64,000 bases of DNA from Coffea arabica (lineage: Eukaryota > Streptophyta > Magnoliopsida > Gentianales > Rubiaceae), in assembly GCF_036785885.1 (NCBI RefSeq), contig NC_092320.1, positions 14,633,557 through 14,697,556 of the forward strand, read 5' to 3'. The notes below the pieces were generated by a model. It was given only the letters and a program-made list of their open reading frames with translations. It had not been told where the DNA came from and did no database searches. The position numbers were made by a program, and so were the translations under genes. Below, one piece after another: positions 1 to 10,991 of the stretch. Position 1 is the stretch's first letter. Every line of letters starts with the position of its first letter.

Positions 1-1413
1 GAAAAAGAAACAAGCCACTAGAGCTCAGAATACTAGCTACTTTTACAGTAATACTCTGGAAATCAGAAATCTGATTTCTCAGCAACTGTTTTTCCTTCAT
101 TGCGTCCCATTTCCCCATAATCTTGTGATTTTCTCCCTCTTGGAATTTTTGCAACTCTTATGTGGCTTTTTTTTTTTTATTATTATTATTGTATTCTTTT
201 ACTAAGTTTAACCATTCAGAACGTTTGCTTCAGTTGCTTTAATGTTTCTTTTGGGTCCTATTCAAATTTTTTCTAGCCTAAAGTTACCTGGGAGTTATTT
301 ATGTCCAGTGCATTTAGAGGCCTTCCACCAGGGCCTTTCAAAATTTTCCGTCCCTTTGAGTAAGCTGAGCAATTTAATAAAAAAAATGTCTGCCTCTGTG
401 CTTATATTGTCTGATTGATCTACATCCAACTCCTGCATTTCCTTCTCCGTGAGCCTGCTTTTCACCATCAGCTACAGCCCTAGCTATTGGCCGATTGTCC
501 TTGACTTCAAAACCCTTCCAACAATTTGAGGTCTATCATCCACAGCCAACTCCCCCCCTCCGCCAACCTCCCTTCCTCGCTTTTTTTCTTGTAACCAAAC
601 CACTCTAATATAATATATCTTCCTTCCTCGATGGCTCTTATATATCTTATTTTGTGCTTGACTTTAGGACATGGTATATGCAACCCATGTAGACTTATGC
701 AGATCGAGAACAATTTCAGCGTTAGGTTAAGTTGATATAGTATTAAGGTCTGGGTTACTTCCTAGCACATTGACCGCACGATCATGTAGTTTTTGTTGAT
801 TCTCAGTTACTTACTGATTGATGCTACATATATAAAACTAGGTTCCGATGTGTAGAACGACAACAATGACCAAATTATTAACTGCTATATAAATAATTCA
901 GAAGTGATTTCCAAATGTAGAAGAAAGTCTTGCTGATTCTCTTGCTTGAACCAAAGTTCATACTTCAAAGTTCGCATAATTTAGTGCCTTAATTTGTTTT
1001 CTAATTTGTTTATGTAGATAATTACTTTATAAATGAGTTGAGAGAATATTTTTACATTTTTTGTGAAGAAGACACATTCATTTTCTGGTTTTAGCATGTT
1101 ACATTTGTTAAGAGACAAAATGTTTCTCAATTCTTCAAAAAAAAAAAAAAATCAGTCATGTTAATACAATTTTAGTCCACTACATTCATTATTAAAGGTT
1201 TTGAGATGAAAGTCCAAATTCTTTAAAGAGCAAAAATACACCTAGGCATTCAATGACACTCTTGAATAATAACATTACACCTAGGCATTTAATGACACTC
1301 TTGAATGAGAACGTTCAGAGATACGTCATTTTGATGACCGTCCCAGCTGCCTCAAAACCATGTAGATGAGTCTACGGGTGAACTCACTGACATTGGTAGA
1401 AAATAAAAAAATT
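1..1413. other. Intergenic, no gene recognised
   Basis: AT-rich sequence with homopolymer runs. No coding frame with recognisable protein features was seen; the short minus-strand frame at 507-713 has no family features. A tandem duplication of about 40 bp, with a few mismatches, lies at roughly 1228-1306. Confidence 0.6.
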
Positions 1414-2045
1414 TCCTGTGCAGAGAAAATTTGTGTTGGCGGTTTTCGAAACGTGATTTTTTTTTTGCCTCATAACAAATAAGGACGGTGCTTAATTTTC
1501 TAGTGCTTGGATGTGTTCAGGCTTCTTTCATGCCTCATCAGAAATAAGGTAATATGGAAGAAAAGAGGAGCATTGTGGGTAAGAGGACAACGGCTCAAAT
1601 AAATCGTCAATTCAAGGAAATGATTGATCAATATTATGAGAAGAAGCAAAAGGAGAAGACAATGAGAGAGCCCATGACTCATGAAATGAACACTACTGAG
1701 GGGGAAGAAGAGGGAAGAACTGGAGTCAAGTAAAGTCACAAGAAATGTCGAAGAAATGGTTAGAATTAATAGCAGTAGCAATGATGAAGAGCAAGAGGAA
1801 AATGTCAACCGAAAGATCTTCAATAGAAAGGGGAAGGGAACTGGTAAAAAGATTTTCAATGATAATGAGAGTACTGGAAGTGGTGTTAGGATTTTGGGAA
1901 AGAGGAAGTTGGAAAAATGAACTTGTAGAAATTTAATAGGATGAGGAAGAGGAGGAGAGAAGCTATTTACAAGGGTAAGAATGATGATGGGGAGCTGAAA
2001 GTACTTTTAAGATTTTGCAGGATTAGTAAAAGGGTGAAGATTTGA
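1414..2045 (+). pseudogene. Block A copy 1: decayed Lys/Arg/Ser-rich coding-like sequence
   Basis: This is one of three related copies in the window (others at 2611-3570 and 20153-21002). In the plus direction it begins with a noncoding leader, then an ATG followed by a charged protein. That protein has a conserved RTxAQ-like start, an EMIDxYYEKK-type segment, a serine/acid run and a basic tail. In this copy the frame is broken by small indels, so only fragments such as 1745-1936 stay open. The product is unknown. The shared leader and conserved ATG context suggest the 5-prime end of a once-real gene. Confidence 0.5.
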
Positions 2046-2610
2046 TATGTTGCCACTAGAAGAGTTGTTAGTGCTTTGGATATAGTCGTAAAGGTCTCGA
2101 ACTAAAATATAAAGGAAACGCACATAATATTTATTGTTTAAATAATTTACCAAAAGCTATTAATTAATAGATAAACGACTAACAAAACATATTGTTCAAA
2201 GAGAAGAGATAGTCACGCACCACGCACACCTTTATACACAAAATTCTTGTGTACTCACTAGTGACTAGTGAAAATTGGGTATCTTAGTTAAATTCCGCAA
2301 GAAAACAATGAAAGGCTATCCAAACAGATGTATACAGGGGTTCAAACTAGTTTATCAATTCAAGTCATGCCAACTTAAGGCAGTTCCAATCTTCATCAAC
2401 TAAATAATCCAAAACATGCTAAGAAAATTTGATCTTATGGTCTTATGACAAATTAAGTCCCACCCATCATCATTCGTCCCGAGAATTCAATAGTCCCCCA
2501 TTAGACCAAAACCCATTTATTTTTATCATCTAGTATTTCCTTCCAAGAAAACTTGTCATCAAGCTAAGATCAAACCTGCAGAAACCCACATTCTACTTGT
2601 ACCTTTAATT

Positions 2611-3570
2611 TCCCTACGCAGAGAAAATTTGTGCTGGCGGTTCTCAAAACATGCTTCTTTCTCGCCTCGTAACAAATAAGGATGGTGCTTAATTTTCCAA
2701 TGCTTTGAAAGCTTGTGTTCAGGCTGCTACACACCTCATTAGATATAAGGTAATATGGAAAAAAGAGGAGCACTGTAGCAAAGAGGACAAGGACTCCAAT
2801 AAAAAGTCAATTGAAGGAAATGATTGATGAATACTATGAGAAGAAGCGGAAGGAGAAGAAAGATGAAAGTGAGAGAGCCCATGGCTCTCATGAAATGAAC
2901 ACCATTGAGAGGAAAAAGAGGGAAGAATTGGAGTCAAGTAAAGCCACAAGAAATGTCGAAGAAATGGTTAGAATTAGCAGCAGTAGCAGTAATGAATAGC
3001 AAGAAGGGGAAATTGTCAATTGAAAAATCTTCACTACAAAGAGAAAGGGAACTATTAAAAGATTTTCAATGATGATGAAAATAGTAGAAGTGATGTTAGG
3101 ATTTTGGGGAAAGAGCAATGTTAAGATTTTGCAGGAATAGGAAAAGGGTGAAAAAGTGATAGCAAATAAAATGAACAAAAGGGGGAGGAAAACTGTTACT
3201 AAGGGCAAGAATGACTGTAATTATGATTTTGGCGGAAGTGGATGTGATGTTATGTTTGTGACTGAAGAAGATGTCCCTCCAAATTTGAGATGCAATTATG
3301 TAAAAGTTATGAAGCTGTTTTCATCTAGAGAAAAAGGGGTAGAAGTGATGGAAATAAGACAAATGAAAAGATGACCATTGAGAGTGAACCTTTAGGGAGT
3401 GGAGCTCAAGACAAGGGAAAGGGTCTTTTGATTGGGGATCTTGATGCTCTTGACTCAAAATCTTCTGGCTCTTAAGAGGGTGCTGATTATTTTGTTAAAG
3501 ACTTAGTGAGAAAGAATCAAGGAGCTTTGATATCAGATGTAGAACCAAAAAAATATAGGAGACAATAAAT
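2611..3570 (+). pseudogene. Block A copy 2: decayed, longer copy
   Basis: Direct repeat of the 1414-2045 block, extending further downstream. The open pieces (2811-2999, 3156-3374) correspond to the start and a later part of the same ancestral protein. The later part includes a stretch reading DVMFVTEEDVPPNLRCNYV. A same-strand acceptor-like region and further coding-like sequence continue to about 3570 but contain stops. No domain was recognised. It is best read as a pseudogene of the same unknown gene as the 166-residue frame on the minus strand at 20407-20907. Confidence 0.5.
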
Positions 3571-4660
3571 TTGATGGATATTATGGATATGGTGGTAAAG
3601 GTCTCAACCTGTAGTATAAAGGAAACACAGTCTTCTCACATGCATGATTGATTTTTTTGATCTAATTCATTTTTTGGGAAGTAGGGGTATATGAGCCACG
3701 AAAATACACAATGAAAGGGCAGTCTTGTGATTGCAGTGACAAAGTTCTTCCTTTTTAAGAAAATAGAAGTAGTAACTTGTGTAAATTGTTTGAAGGTTTT
3801 TAACAAATTAGGTGGTCAAATAAAGGATATTTAAGATCAAGTAAACTCATCTTGATTTTGAAAAACAGAAAAACCACATGATTTTTTGAACATGTTTCAC
3901 ACATAGGGCATCAGGATGTAATAAAGGCAAATTATGAGACTAATACCAGCAAATTATGCTCCACGACATTCACTCCGTTGATCTGGACGAAGGATGAACA
4001 TTATAAGAAGATATAAAACGGAACATATTATCTTGAGATTTTTTTTCCCGAGCTCATTTTTCTGTAATTTTTGTGTAAATTCTTCCTTCATATATCATGA
4101 TTACAAAAACCAAAATGAAATTTTCCCAATGAATATAGCTCTCACGATCAAAAGAAGCACAAGCTTGAGTACGAGTGGAAATGATGACATGTCGGGTTAT
4201 TATCTTTGAAAAGAGATACAAATAAGCTTTAGAAGGAAAAGTCGAAGCTTTGCTAGAGAGAAAGATGGGTTTAAAAATATGGAGTCCTGCCAACCCCGAA
4301 TTATCCAGCCAGCCTTCTCCAGCCTTATTTTCAGAGGAAAGTACATTGGAACAGGGGCAGAAATTACTCTTACACAACTCCGGCAAAAGCAAAAGCAATG
4401 GGGCAGTGTTGTTATTTTCTGTTTGCTCTGGAGAAGAAGGAAAAGAAATGGAGAAATTGCTTAAAAGAGACCTGTATAATAAGATGTAGGATTCTTTGTG
4501 AACAAAGTCAATGGTTGACAATTGATTAAATGTGCATAACATTGCACTTGCAATAATTAGATGACTAATTTCGACCAAAGAACAAAAATGAGACACTTGT
4601 AAATGTTCATGACAAACGGCATAGTTTGCCTTCAATTCATTTCAATGTTGGTTCATTTTC
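3571..4660. other. Intergenic, weak ORFs only
   Basis: Overlapping frames exist on both strands (4054-4635 minus, 4250-4489 plus). They show no family motif, no signal peptide and no second copy kept open elsewhere in the window, so neither is called as a gene. Confidence 0.5.
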
Positions 4661-5340
4661 AAACATGTATGAAACAGATTTTAGCTTTTAAAAGGGAAGC
4701 TCTTAGTCATCTAGAGAGAGCAATGAAAGAGAAAGAGTAGATTTTAAGTGAAAGAGCTGCTTGGCAATCGAACAAAGTAGAAGCTACTGTCAGATTGCTA
4801 CTCTAACAAGAGAATTAGACAAAAAGAAGGCAATTAATACATCTTTAAGAAGTCAATTAAATGTAGAGAGTACAATCAACTCAAGGATGAAGGTTCCAAG
4901 AGGATGGGAGATATCAGAAATGAAACAATGGTTGAAGCCATAATGATTTATAAAAAGTCCAAACAATATGAGAGGATCAAATTTTTGAACTCAAAAAATC
5001 AACTCCTGGAAGCTGCACGCATCAAAGCACTTGATTTCGCAAAGGCCAACCACATGCCAAAATTTGAAGGCTATAAACATGAAAAATTACAATCCTGATG
5101 ATGAAAAAACTTTTCAAAAACGGCCACGGCTTTGCTTGCTAAATTTGTCGAAATTAGGCCTTTTCTTCGCACCCTGTTTTTTATGTTTATTTTGTAGTTT
5201 TATTTTTTTTTCACAAAGACCGTCATTTACAAAATTGGTAAACAATTCTCATATTTTTAAATCTATGAATTAATAGATAAAAAGAATAACAAAAACATTC
5301 TTCATCATCTGTTGATATTGATAAAGAAGAGATGGCACAC
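4661..5340 (+). pseudogene. Block C copy 1: coiled-coil-like fragment
   Basis: Repeated at 22441-23120 in the same orientation. Translation in shifting frames gives a charged, heptad-like sequence (REALSHLERA, ERAAWQSNK, RELDKKKAINTSLRSQL, SKRIEDIRKE-type segments) and then a short region containing NFLNSKNQPLEAARIKALDFAKANH-like residues. Both copies carry stops and frameshifts. Coiled-coil segments like this occur in many plant genes and transposon proteins, so I give no function. Block C runs directly into block D, and the pair was duplicated together. Confidence 0.45.
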
Positions 5341-5355
5341 GCACCTCGCACGCCT

Positions 5356-6111
5356 ATGTATATAATATACTAGTGGGGCATTTTCCACAGCCATGAAACT
5401 AAATTACTAGCTCTTAGCATTTGGGCTATGAATTCTCGCATGTGGACATTACCTCTTGAATAGGGTTAGTGGAAATAGGGTTGAAAAGTTGGTCGTGGGA
5501 GCTAGGCCGTGGAAGATTTTGAGGTCTAGGACAATAGCTTCAACTGGTAGTGTGAAGCAGGCTCAGTGAGAAGGAAATACAAGAGATCATGAAAGGCAAG
5601 TTAAACGTAGATCATTCAAGCGTTATAAACACAAGGATGAAAGCTAACATGCCTAAGCTCCAAGAGGAGAAAAGCAATCGCAAGAATGAAGGCGTAGTGG
5701 GACGCAACATAGAAGAACAGTTGTTGAGAAATCGAATCATCAACATTCTCAAGTAGGCAGGTTGGACCATTTAGTATCGACCAAGAAGAAGCAAAGAGTA
5801 CCTTGATGCAGTTTATGTTGACCATCAAGGAAGAACTTACTGGTCAGTCACCTTGGTTTATAAAAGGTGAAGAAATGGTTAAAGATTGGATAGCAGATGC
5901 TAAGGCCATATCCACTTTTACTCAAATTCCAGAGGATGAACTTTGCAAACTCTATGGAATTACATAAGAGAAAGGGAACAAATGCGAATAGCTATCAAAA
6001 GTGGGTATATAGCTATCAAATGGTACACGCCTACCGCACGTACAAATATTTGTAGTACTCAAACACTAATATATGTAATTCTGCCAGAATGACTTAATTT
6101 GTACATGACTT
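5356..6111 (+). pseudogene. Block D copy 1: IDM1-like (PHD/GNAT family) gene fragment
   Basis: Coding-like on the plus strand with stops and small indels. From about 5757 the translation gives GWTI-stop-YRPRR followed by [17 protein letters not shown]. This matches the pattern I know from the region before the PHD finger in INCREASED DNA METHYLATION 1-like proteins (a GW-x2-DYRPR, DYLDAVY, YWSV arrangement). No PHD finger or acetyltransferase part follows. The 5-prime part, with segments such as PWKILRSR and KQAQGE, is not recognised. It is adjacent to a tandem second copy at 6112-7267. The family assignment rests on this motif alone. Confidence 0.5.
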
Positions 6112-6492
6112 AATATACTAGTGGGGCATTTTCTACAGCCATGAAGCTAAATTACTAGCTCTTAGCATATGGGCTATCAATTCTCTCATTTGGATATTAC
6201 CCCTTGAATGGGGTTAGTAGAAATAAGGTTGACAAGTTGGTCAAGGAAGCTAGGCCGTGGAAGATTTTTGAGGTCCAGGAAAATAGCTTCAACTGGTAGT
6301 GTGAAGCAAGCTCAGGGAGAAAGAAATACAAGAGATCACGAAGGCGAGTTAAATGTAGATCAATCGGGCATTGTGGAAGCTAACATGCCTAAGCTCCTGG
6401 AGGAGAAAAGCAATCACAAGAATGAAGGCGTAGTGGGACGTAACATAGAAAAATAGTGGCTAAGAAATCGAATCATCAGCATTCTCAAGGAG

Positions 6493-6614
6493 TAGAGGTG
6501 CAAACGAATCGAGCCACGAGCGGCTTGAGTCGAGTTTAAACTGGTTGAGTCGAACTCGAACTTGAGTTTGAGCTCAAAATGTTAAGCTCGTTAGAGTTGG
6601 CTCGCGAGCTCGAG

Positions 6615-6691
<77 letters not shown>

Positions 6692-6913
6692 TATTTTAAT
6701 AGTAAAATTACATATATATCTTTAATATTTTATTATTTATTAACAAAAAATATTATTTTATTTATTTTTTAAAAAATAAAACAATTATTTTTTATTTTTT
6801 CGAGCTCGAGCTCGAATTTCAAAATTGTTAGCTCGTCGAGCTCGATAAAACTAAGTCAAAGTTCGGTTCTATTAAGTCAAAACTCCATTCAGTTCGATTC
6901 GTTTGTAGCCCTA
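6493..6913. mobile_element. hAT-type MITE, 421 bp, with 8-bp target duplication
   Basis: Ends are TAGAGGTGCAAACGAATCGA and, at the other side, the complement of TAGGGCTACAAACGAATCGA, so the termini are inverted repeats with a few mismatches. The flanking 8-bp duplication TCAAGGAG is at 6485-6492 and 6914-6921. The uninterrupted site can be read in the tandem copy near 5745-5755. The inside is AT-rich with a long (AT)n run and GAGCTCGAGCTCG-like palindromes near both ends. Confidence 0.9.
6614..6686. repeat. (AT)n microsatellite
   Basis: Almost uninterrupted TA dinucleotides with a single C interruption, inside the hAT MITE. Confidence 0.95.
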
Positions 6914-7267
6914 TCAAGGAGGCAGGTTGGACCATTTAGTATCGACCAAGAAGAAGCAAAAAGTATCTTGATGCAGTTTATGTTGACCATCAAGGAAGAA
7001 CTTACTGGTCAGTCACTTGGCTTATAAAAGGTTCAAAGAAATGGTTGAAGATGGGACAGCAGATGCTAAGGCCATATCCACTTTTACTCTAATTCCAGAG
7101 GATGAACTTTGCAAACTGTATAGAAATACAAAAGAGAAAGGGAACAAATGCAAATAGCTATCAAAAGTGGGTATATAGCTATCAAAAGGTACACACCTAG
7201 CGCACGTACAAATATTTGTAGTACTAAAACACTAATATGTGTAATTCTGCCAGCATGACTTAATTTG

Positions 7268-8193
7268 TACGTGCGCTTGGCCTGTACCTATTATATAAGG
7301 AGAAATGGAGAATATCTTCCCAAAGTGTTGTTTCATTAACTGAAATAACTAGTGCTTGTACTTAATTTTTGTTGCTTCACAGTGGTCAAGAATATCATCT
7401 TTATTGATTGAAAAATGTTTATTTGTGACAAGTTTAATTGTGAAGTCTACCCAATTTCATACTATTATCTTTCTTTGTTTGGTTAATGTCCTAACCTTTT
7501 GTTTTAGGTAAAATTATATGGATGTAATGTTCGTTAAAGAAAAAAAAAAAGAAAAAGGTATAACCAAACATTATCTTGAAAATTCATTTGTTGTGCCATA
7601 TGTTAAAATAAAGAATTTTGTAAATGCGGGCACTAGGTTAACACACACAAGTTACCATGATGCGTGCACTCATATTTATGCCTCTAGTAATTAGAGAGCG
7701 TGTTGGTTTAATTTCAATTTTCCAAAACAAATTAACATTAAGAGGCACACTTTCCTTCTATGCTCATACATTTTTATTTGACTTTCATTTTTTTTATTGA
7801 ATAGAAATTGGAATTTACTCGTATGAATAAACAATTTAATATAATTTTCATATGCTTCAACAGTAACATTCCACACTTAGACCCCTTAGTTTTACCAATC
7901 AAGAAAGGTCTGTGATATCCTAAACTCCTAAATATACTATTAGCAAATTATAATTATTCAAAAAGCAAATATAATGTCACACTCTACAATTAGATCATAA
8001 AAGAGGATTTTCTGACATGATAAAGCGCTTAATAAATGAAATTTGTATCACTAGGATAATTATAAGCACACAATGTATAATTGGGTTTGGGGCCATATGC
8101 ACCCAAATTTGACCAGTCTATGGTTACTAAGTATCCTAAAAAGTTAGGTATTTAAAATACTAAGAAAATTAGAATAAAAAATCCAGGTAATTG
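7268..8193. other. Intergenic, nothing recognised
   Basis: AT-rich sequence with no coding frame above chance length and no clear repeat ends. Confidence 0.6.
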
Positions 8194-8198
8194 CTCCC

Positions 8199-10986
8199 TG
8201 TGAGGACCCGTAAAAACCCTAAATTTTTCCTAGGGTTTTAGTCCCTTAAATTGCATGTTTTCTGCATTTTCTGGCTTAGAAATATTTTCTTGGTGGATTT
8301 TATGCGCAATTATAGTTTTAAGATGATTTTTCTAGCATTGGTGAATTTTTAGAAAATTAAGAATATATATTGGATGTGGGACCCATTAGTGCGAAACGTT
8401 CGGAAAAATTCGGCCAATAAGGTTAAGTTTCGGATACTGTGTAAAATTTATCGGGTGTTAAGAGATAAGTAGAGTGTGTGAAATGATTGATGTGAGAGAG
8501 AAAAGAAAGATAGGAATGCATTTATGGAGATGCCACATGTCATCCTCTTATTGGTTGGACTTTAAGAGTTACTATTCACATTTTTGACTTTTTTGACCAA
8601 AGGATTAAATATCTAAAAATTGCTCAAAAATCACCATTTTCTTACCTCTTATGGCCGGCCCTCTTAGCTCAAAGAAGAAGGAAAAATCTTCAACTTCAAG
8701 CTTCCATATGCTTCAATCTTCCACAAACAAAAGTTTAAGTTAGTTTTACTCCATACAATCTTTCCTTTTGGTGATATTGGTTGGTTTATTGAAGCTTTTT
8801 GGAAGAGTTAAGGTGTCCATCATCTTTCTCTCTCTTGTTATTAGGTGAGTGATGCTTCAACCTCTTCCCTATACTTAATGATGGTTATATGATGCTTAAT
8901 GGTGGCTTGAGTGATGAAATATATGATTTATTTCTTGATTTGATGAGTTTTGGTGAAGTTTTTATTTTATTGGGAATTTTTCTGGTTTAATATGAATGGA
9001 AGGTTGTGGCCTTGTATGATTAATGGTTATGGCTGATAATGACTCTATGAGGTGTATTGGATAAGAAAATGCAACCAATTTTGGATTTGGTGTGAAAATT
9101 GAAAAGTTAGGGTTCATAAAACCCCAATTCTGTCCGGTTTTGGATCATAGGGTTAGAGGCCGAATTGGACTTTGCTCAAAACATGAAAGTTGTAGGTATT
9201 GATATGTTTCAGGTGCCTGTAAAATTTCAGGTCATTTGGATGAGTGTAGAGTGAGTTATGCCGTTTTTACTGTAGCTGTTCTGTTTTGATCAGAATGCGA
9301 AAACTGCATTAGTAATTGGCCCTTTTGACTGGAATTGGTTTGGATTTTGAAGTTGGTGTCTTCTGATGAAATGTATCTGAATGTCTTAGATAACATATGC
9401 CTTTAGAATTTCGGCATTTGGACTTGTATGGACTGAGATATACTGATTACAGTTTTCTGTGTTTTGCAAACCTGTTTTGGTGATTCTGGTTTAGTATTTG
9501 GCACTTTTGACTAAGTTGTGTTAGGAACTGGATTGAGTGGTCTTCTACATTATTGTAGCCCTGTTCCATAGCTTCGAAACGGTGGGTCTTACACCCCCAT
9601 CCGATAACCGTAGTGAATTTGACGCCATTACCGCATAATAAGGGCAAAACAGTTTTCTATTGGGGGCCAAGGCTAATGCCATTGTTTGAATTTCTGGTTT
9701 GCTATAATGCTTGTATATGCATATGAAACCCTATTGGGGTTGTGTTCAGCATTGTTATGTGACTCGTTATCGAGTCTCATTGCATTTGTTTACGTGTTCT
9801 AGGGCGTGACGGTGGTTCACGACATTCTCCTGACGGAAGTGCATGAAATAGCACTTAATTGATTGGTGAGTATACTACTCACTTAAATGTTATTATGTGG
9901 CTTTGCTAAATGTATATGTGATGCCTTGAAGGCTTACTTGGATATTGGAATTGATTAAGGTGAGGGTGTACTTGACCGCCCTCACCCCTTTTGATAGTAT
10001 CACTGATTGTCCACTGTTTCACTGTCTTACTGAACTTGATATATGAGTTATTGCAATTCATATTATGGAAACTGATTTGGTGTTGTTTGGACGATGTCCA
10101 ACGATCTTACTGTATTACTGAGCTCAACCCCGTTTGGTAGTCAATTGGATCGAGCCGGCGAGGGCTTGGTCGTGAAGATTGAATTGCCACGGGGACTGTA
10201 CTGGGGAACCTTGTGGTATTGAGACCCTTGGTTCCGGTATACTCGAGTATTACCAAAAGCTAGTGAATTGGAGTGCGGGCCCGGTTGGGGAATGTTGGGT
10301 GGAAGGAATGGAAGTAAAGAGTTGTCTACGGTTGGTTATTATTTAACATTGACGGAGGGTCAATGAGGTTGGATCAAGACATAAGCGTGGAAATGGGCTC
10401 TTGAGAGCCGTCCGTATCCTTTCACTGATGTGATTTATTGCTTATTTGCATACTTGAACTGAACGGTTGTGCTTATGTGATCTTAGCTGCTATGGTGGTT
10501 GTATTCTCACTGGGCATATAGCTCACCCCGTTTCTTTTGTTTTCCTTACAGGAATATGACTCTTTTGGAATGAATTTTGGTTAAATGGTTGCCGAATGAA
10601 CTAGATGAATGCCTCTTTTGTATTGTATATAAAATGGGACCCCAAATGTTTCATTAGGGCCGTTTTCACTTTTGTTTTGGCAACCCACATATGTAGTGAC
10701 TTTTGTATCACTTTTAAAGGCCATTGTGGCTTGTAAATGGTTAATGTTATGTTGTATATGTTTTCGAGGTTTGGTTGGGTTTCGGATGGGTCGGTTACTA
10801 TTCGTGGCCGACTCTGGATTTCGTTTATTTTATTTTGGGTTATTTTGCCCTTTTGCCTTGTTGCGCGCATTATAAGTTTCAAAACGTGATAGATCGCTTT
10901 GTACTGCACCGTTAGTCCTGGCGAGAGCTGGGCAGGCAGTCCGCTAACCCCTTTGGTTCGCCTTAGGGGAAGGTGGGGCTGTTACA
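8199..10986. mobile_element. Solo LTR of a long-LTR retrotransposon, 2.79 kb
   Basis: Begins TGTGAGGACCCGTAAAAACC and ends GGTGGGGCTGTTACA, the 5-prime TG and 3-prime CA expected of an LTR. A perfect 5-bp duplication CTCCC flanks it at 8194-8198 and 10987-10991. No second copy of these ends, no primer-binding site and no gag/pol frame lies in or beside it, so it is a solo LTR left by recombination between the two LTRs of an element. The length suggests a Ty3/gypsy element (inference). Short ORFs inside are not genes. Confidence 0.85.
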
Positions 10987-10991
10987 CTCCC

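Larger units (their letters stand above)
6112..7267 (+). pseudogene. Block D copy 2: IDM1-like fragment, interrupted by a hAT MITE
   Basis: Tandem copy of 5356-6111. It is longer only because a 421-bp MITE sits at 6493-6913. After the MITE the same [22 protein letters not shown] segment resumes (about 6922-7157). One base is missing before the expected [13 protein letters not shown] stretch, which shifts the frame. The stop in GWTI-stop-YRPRR is shared with copy 1, so the fragment was already dead before the tandem duplication. Confidence 0.5.

Noticed and set aside
1228-1306. Tandem ~40-bp repeat considered as a CRISPR-like or regulatory array
   Set aside because: Only two diverged copies in a plant intergenic region.
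4054-4635. 193-residue minus-strand ORF
   Set aside because: No family features, low-complexity Leu/Ser stretches, overlapped by plus-strand frames, no conserved second copy.
9447-10909. Several ORFs within 8.2-11.0 kb
   Set aside because: They lie inside the solo LTR and show no retroelement protein motifs.
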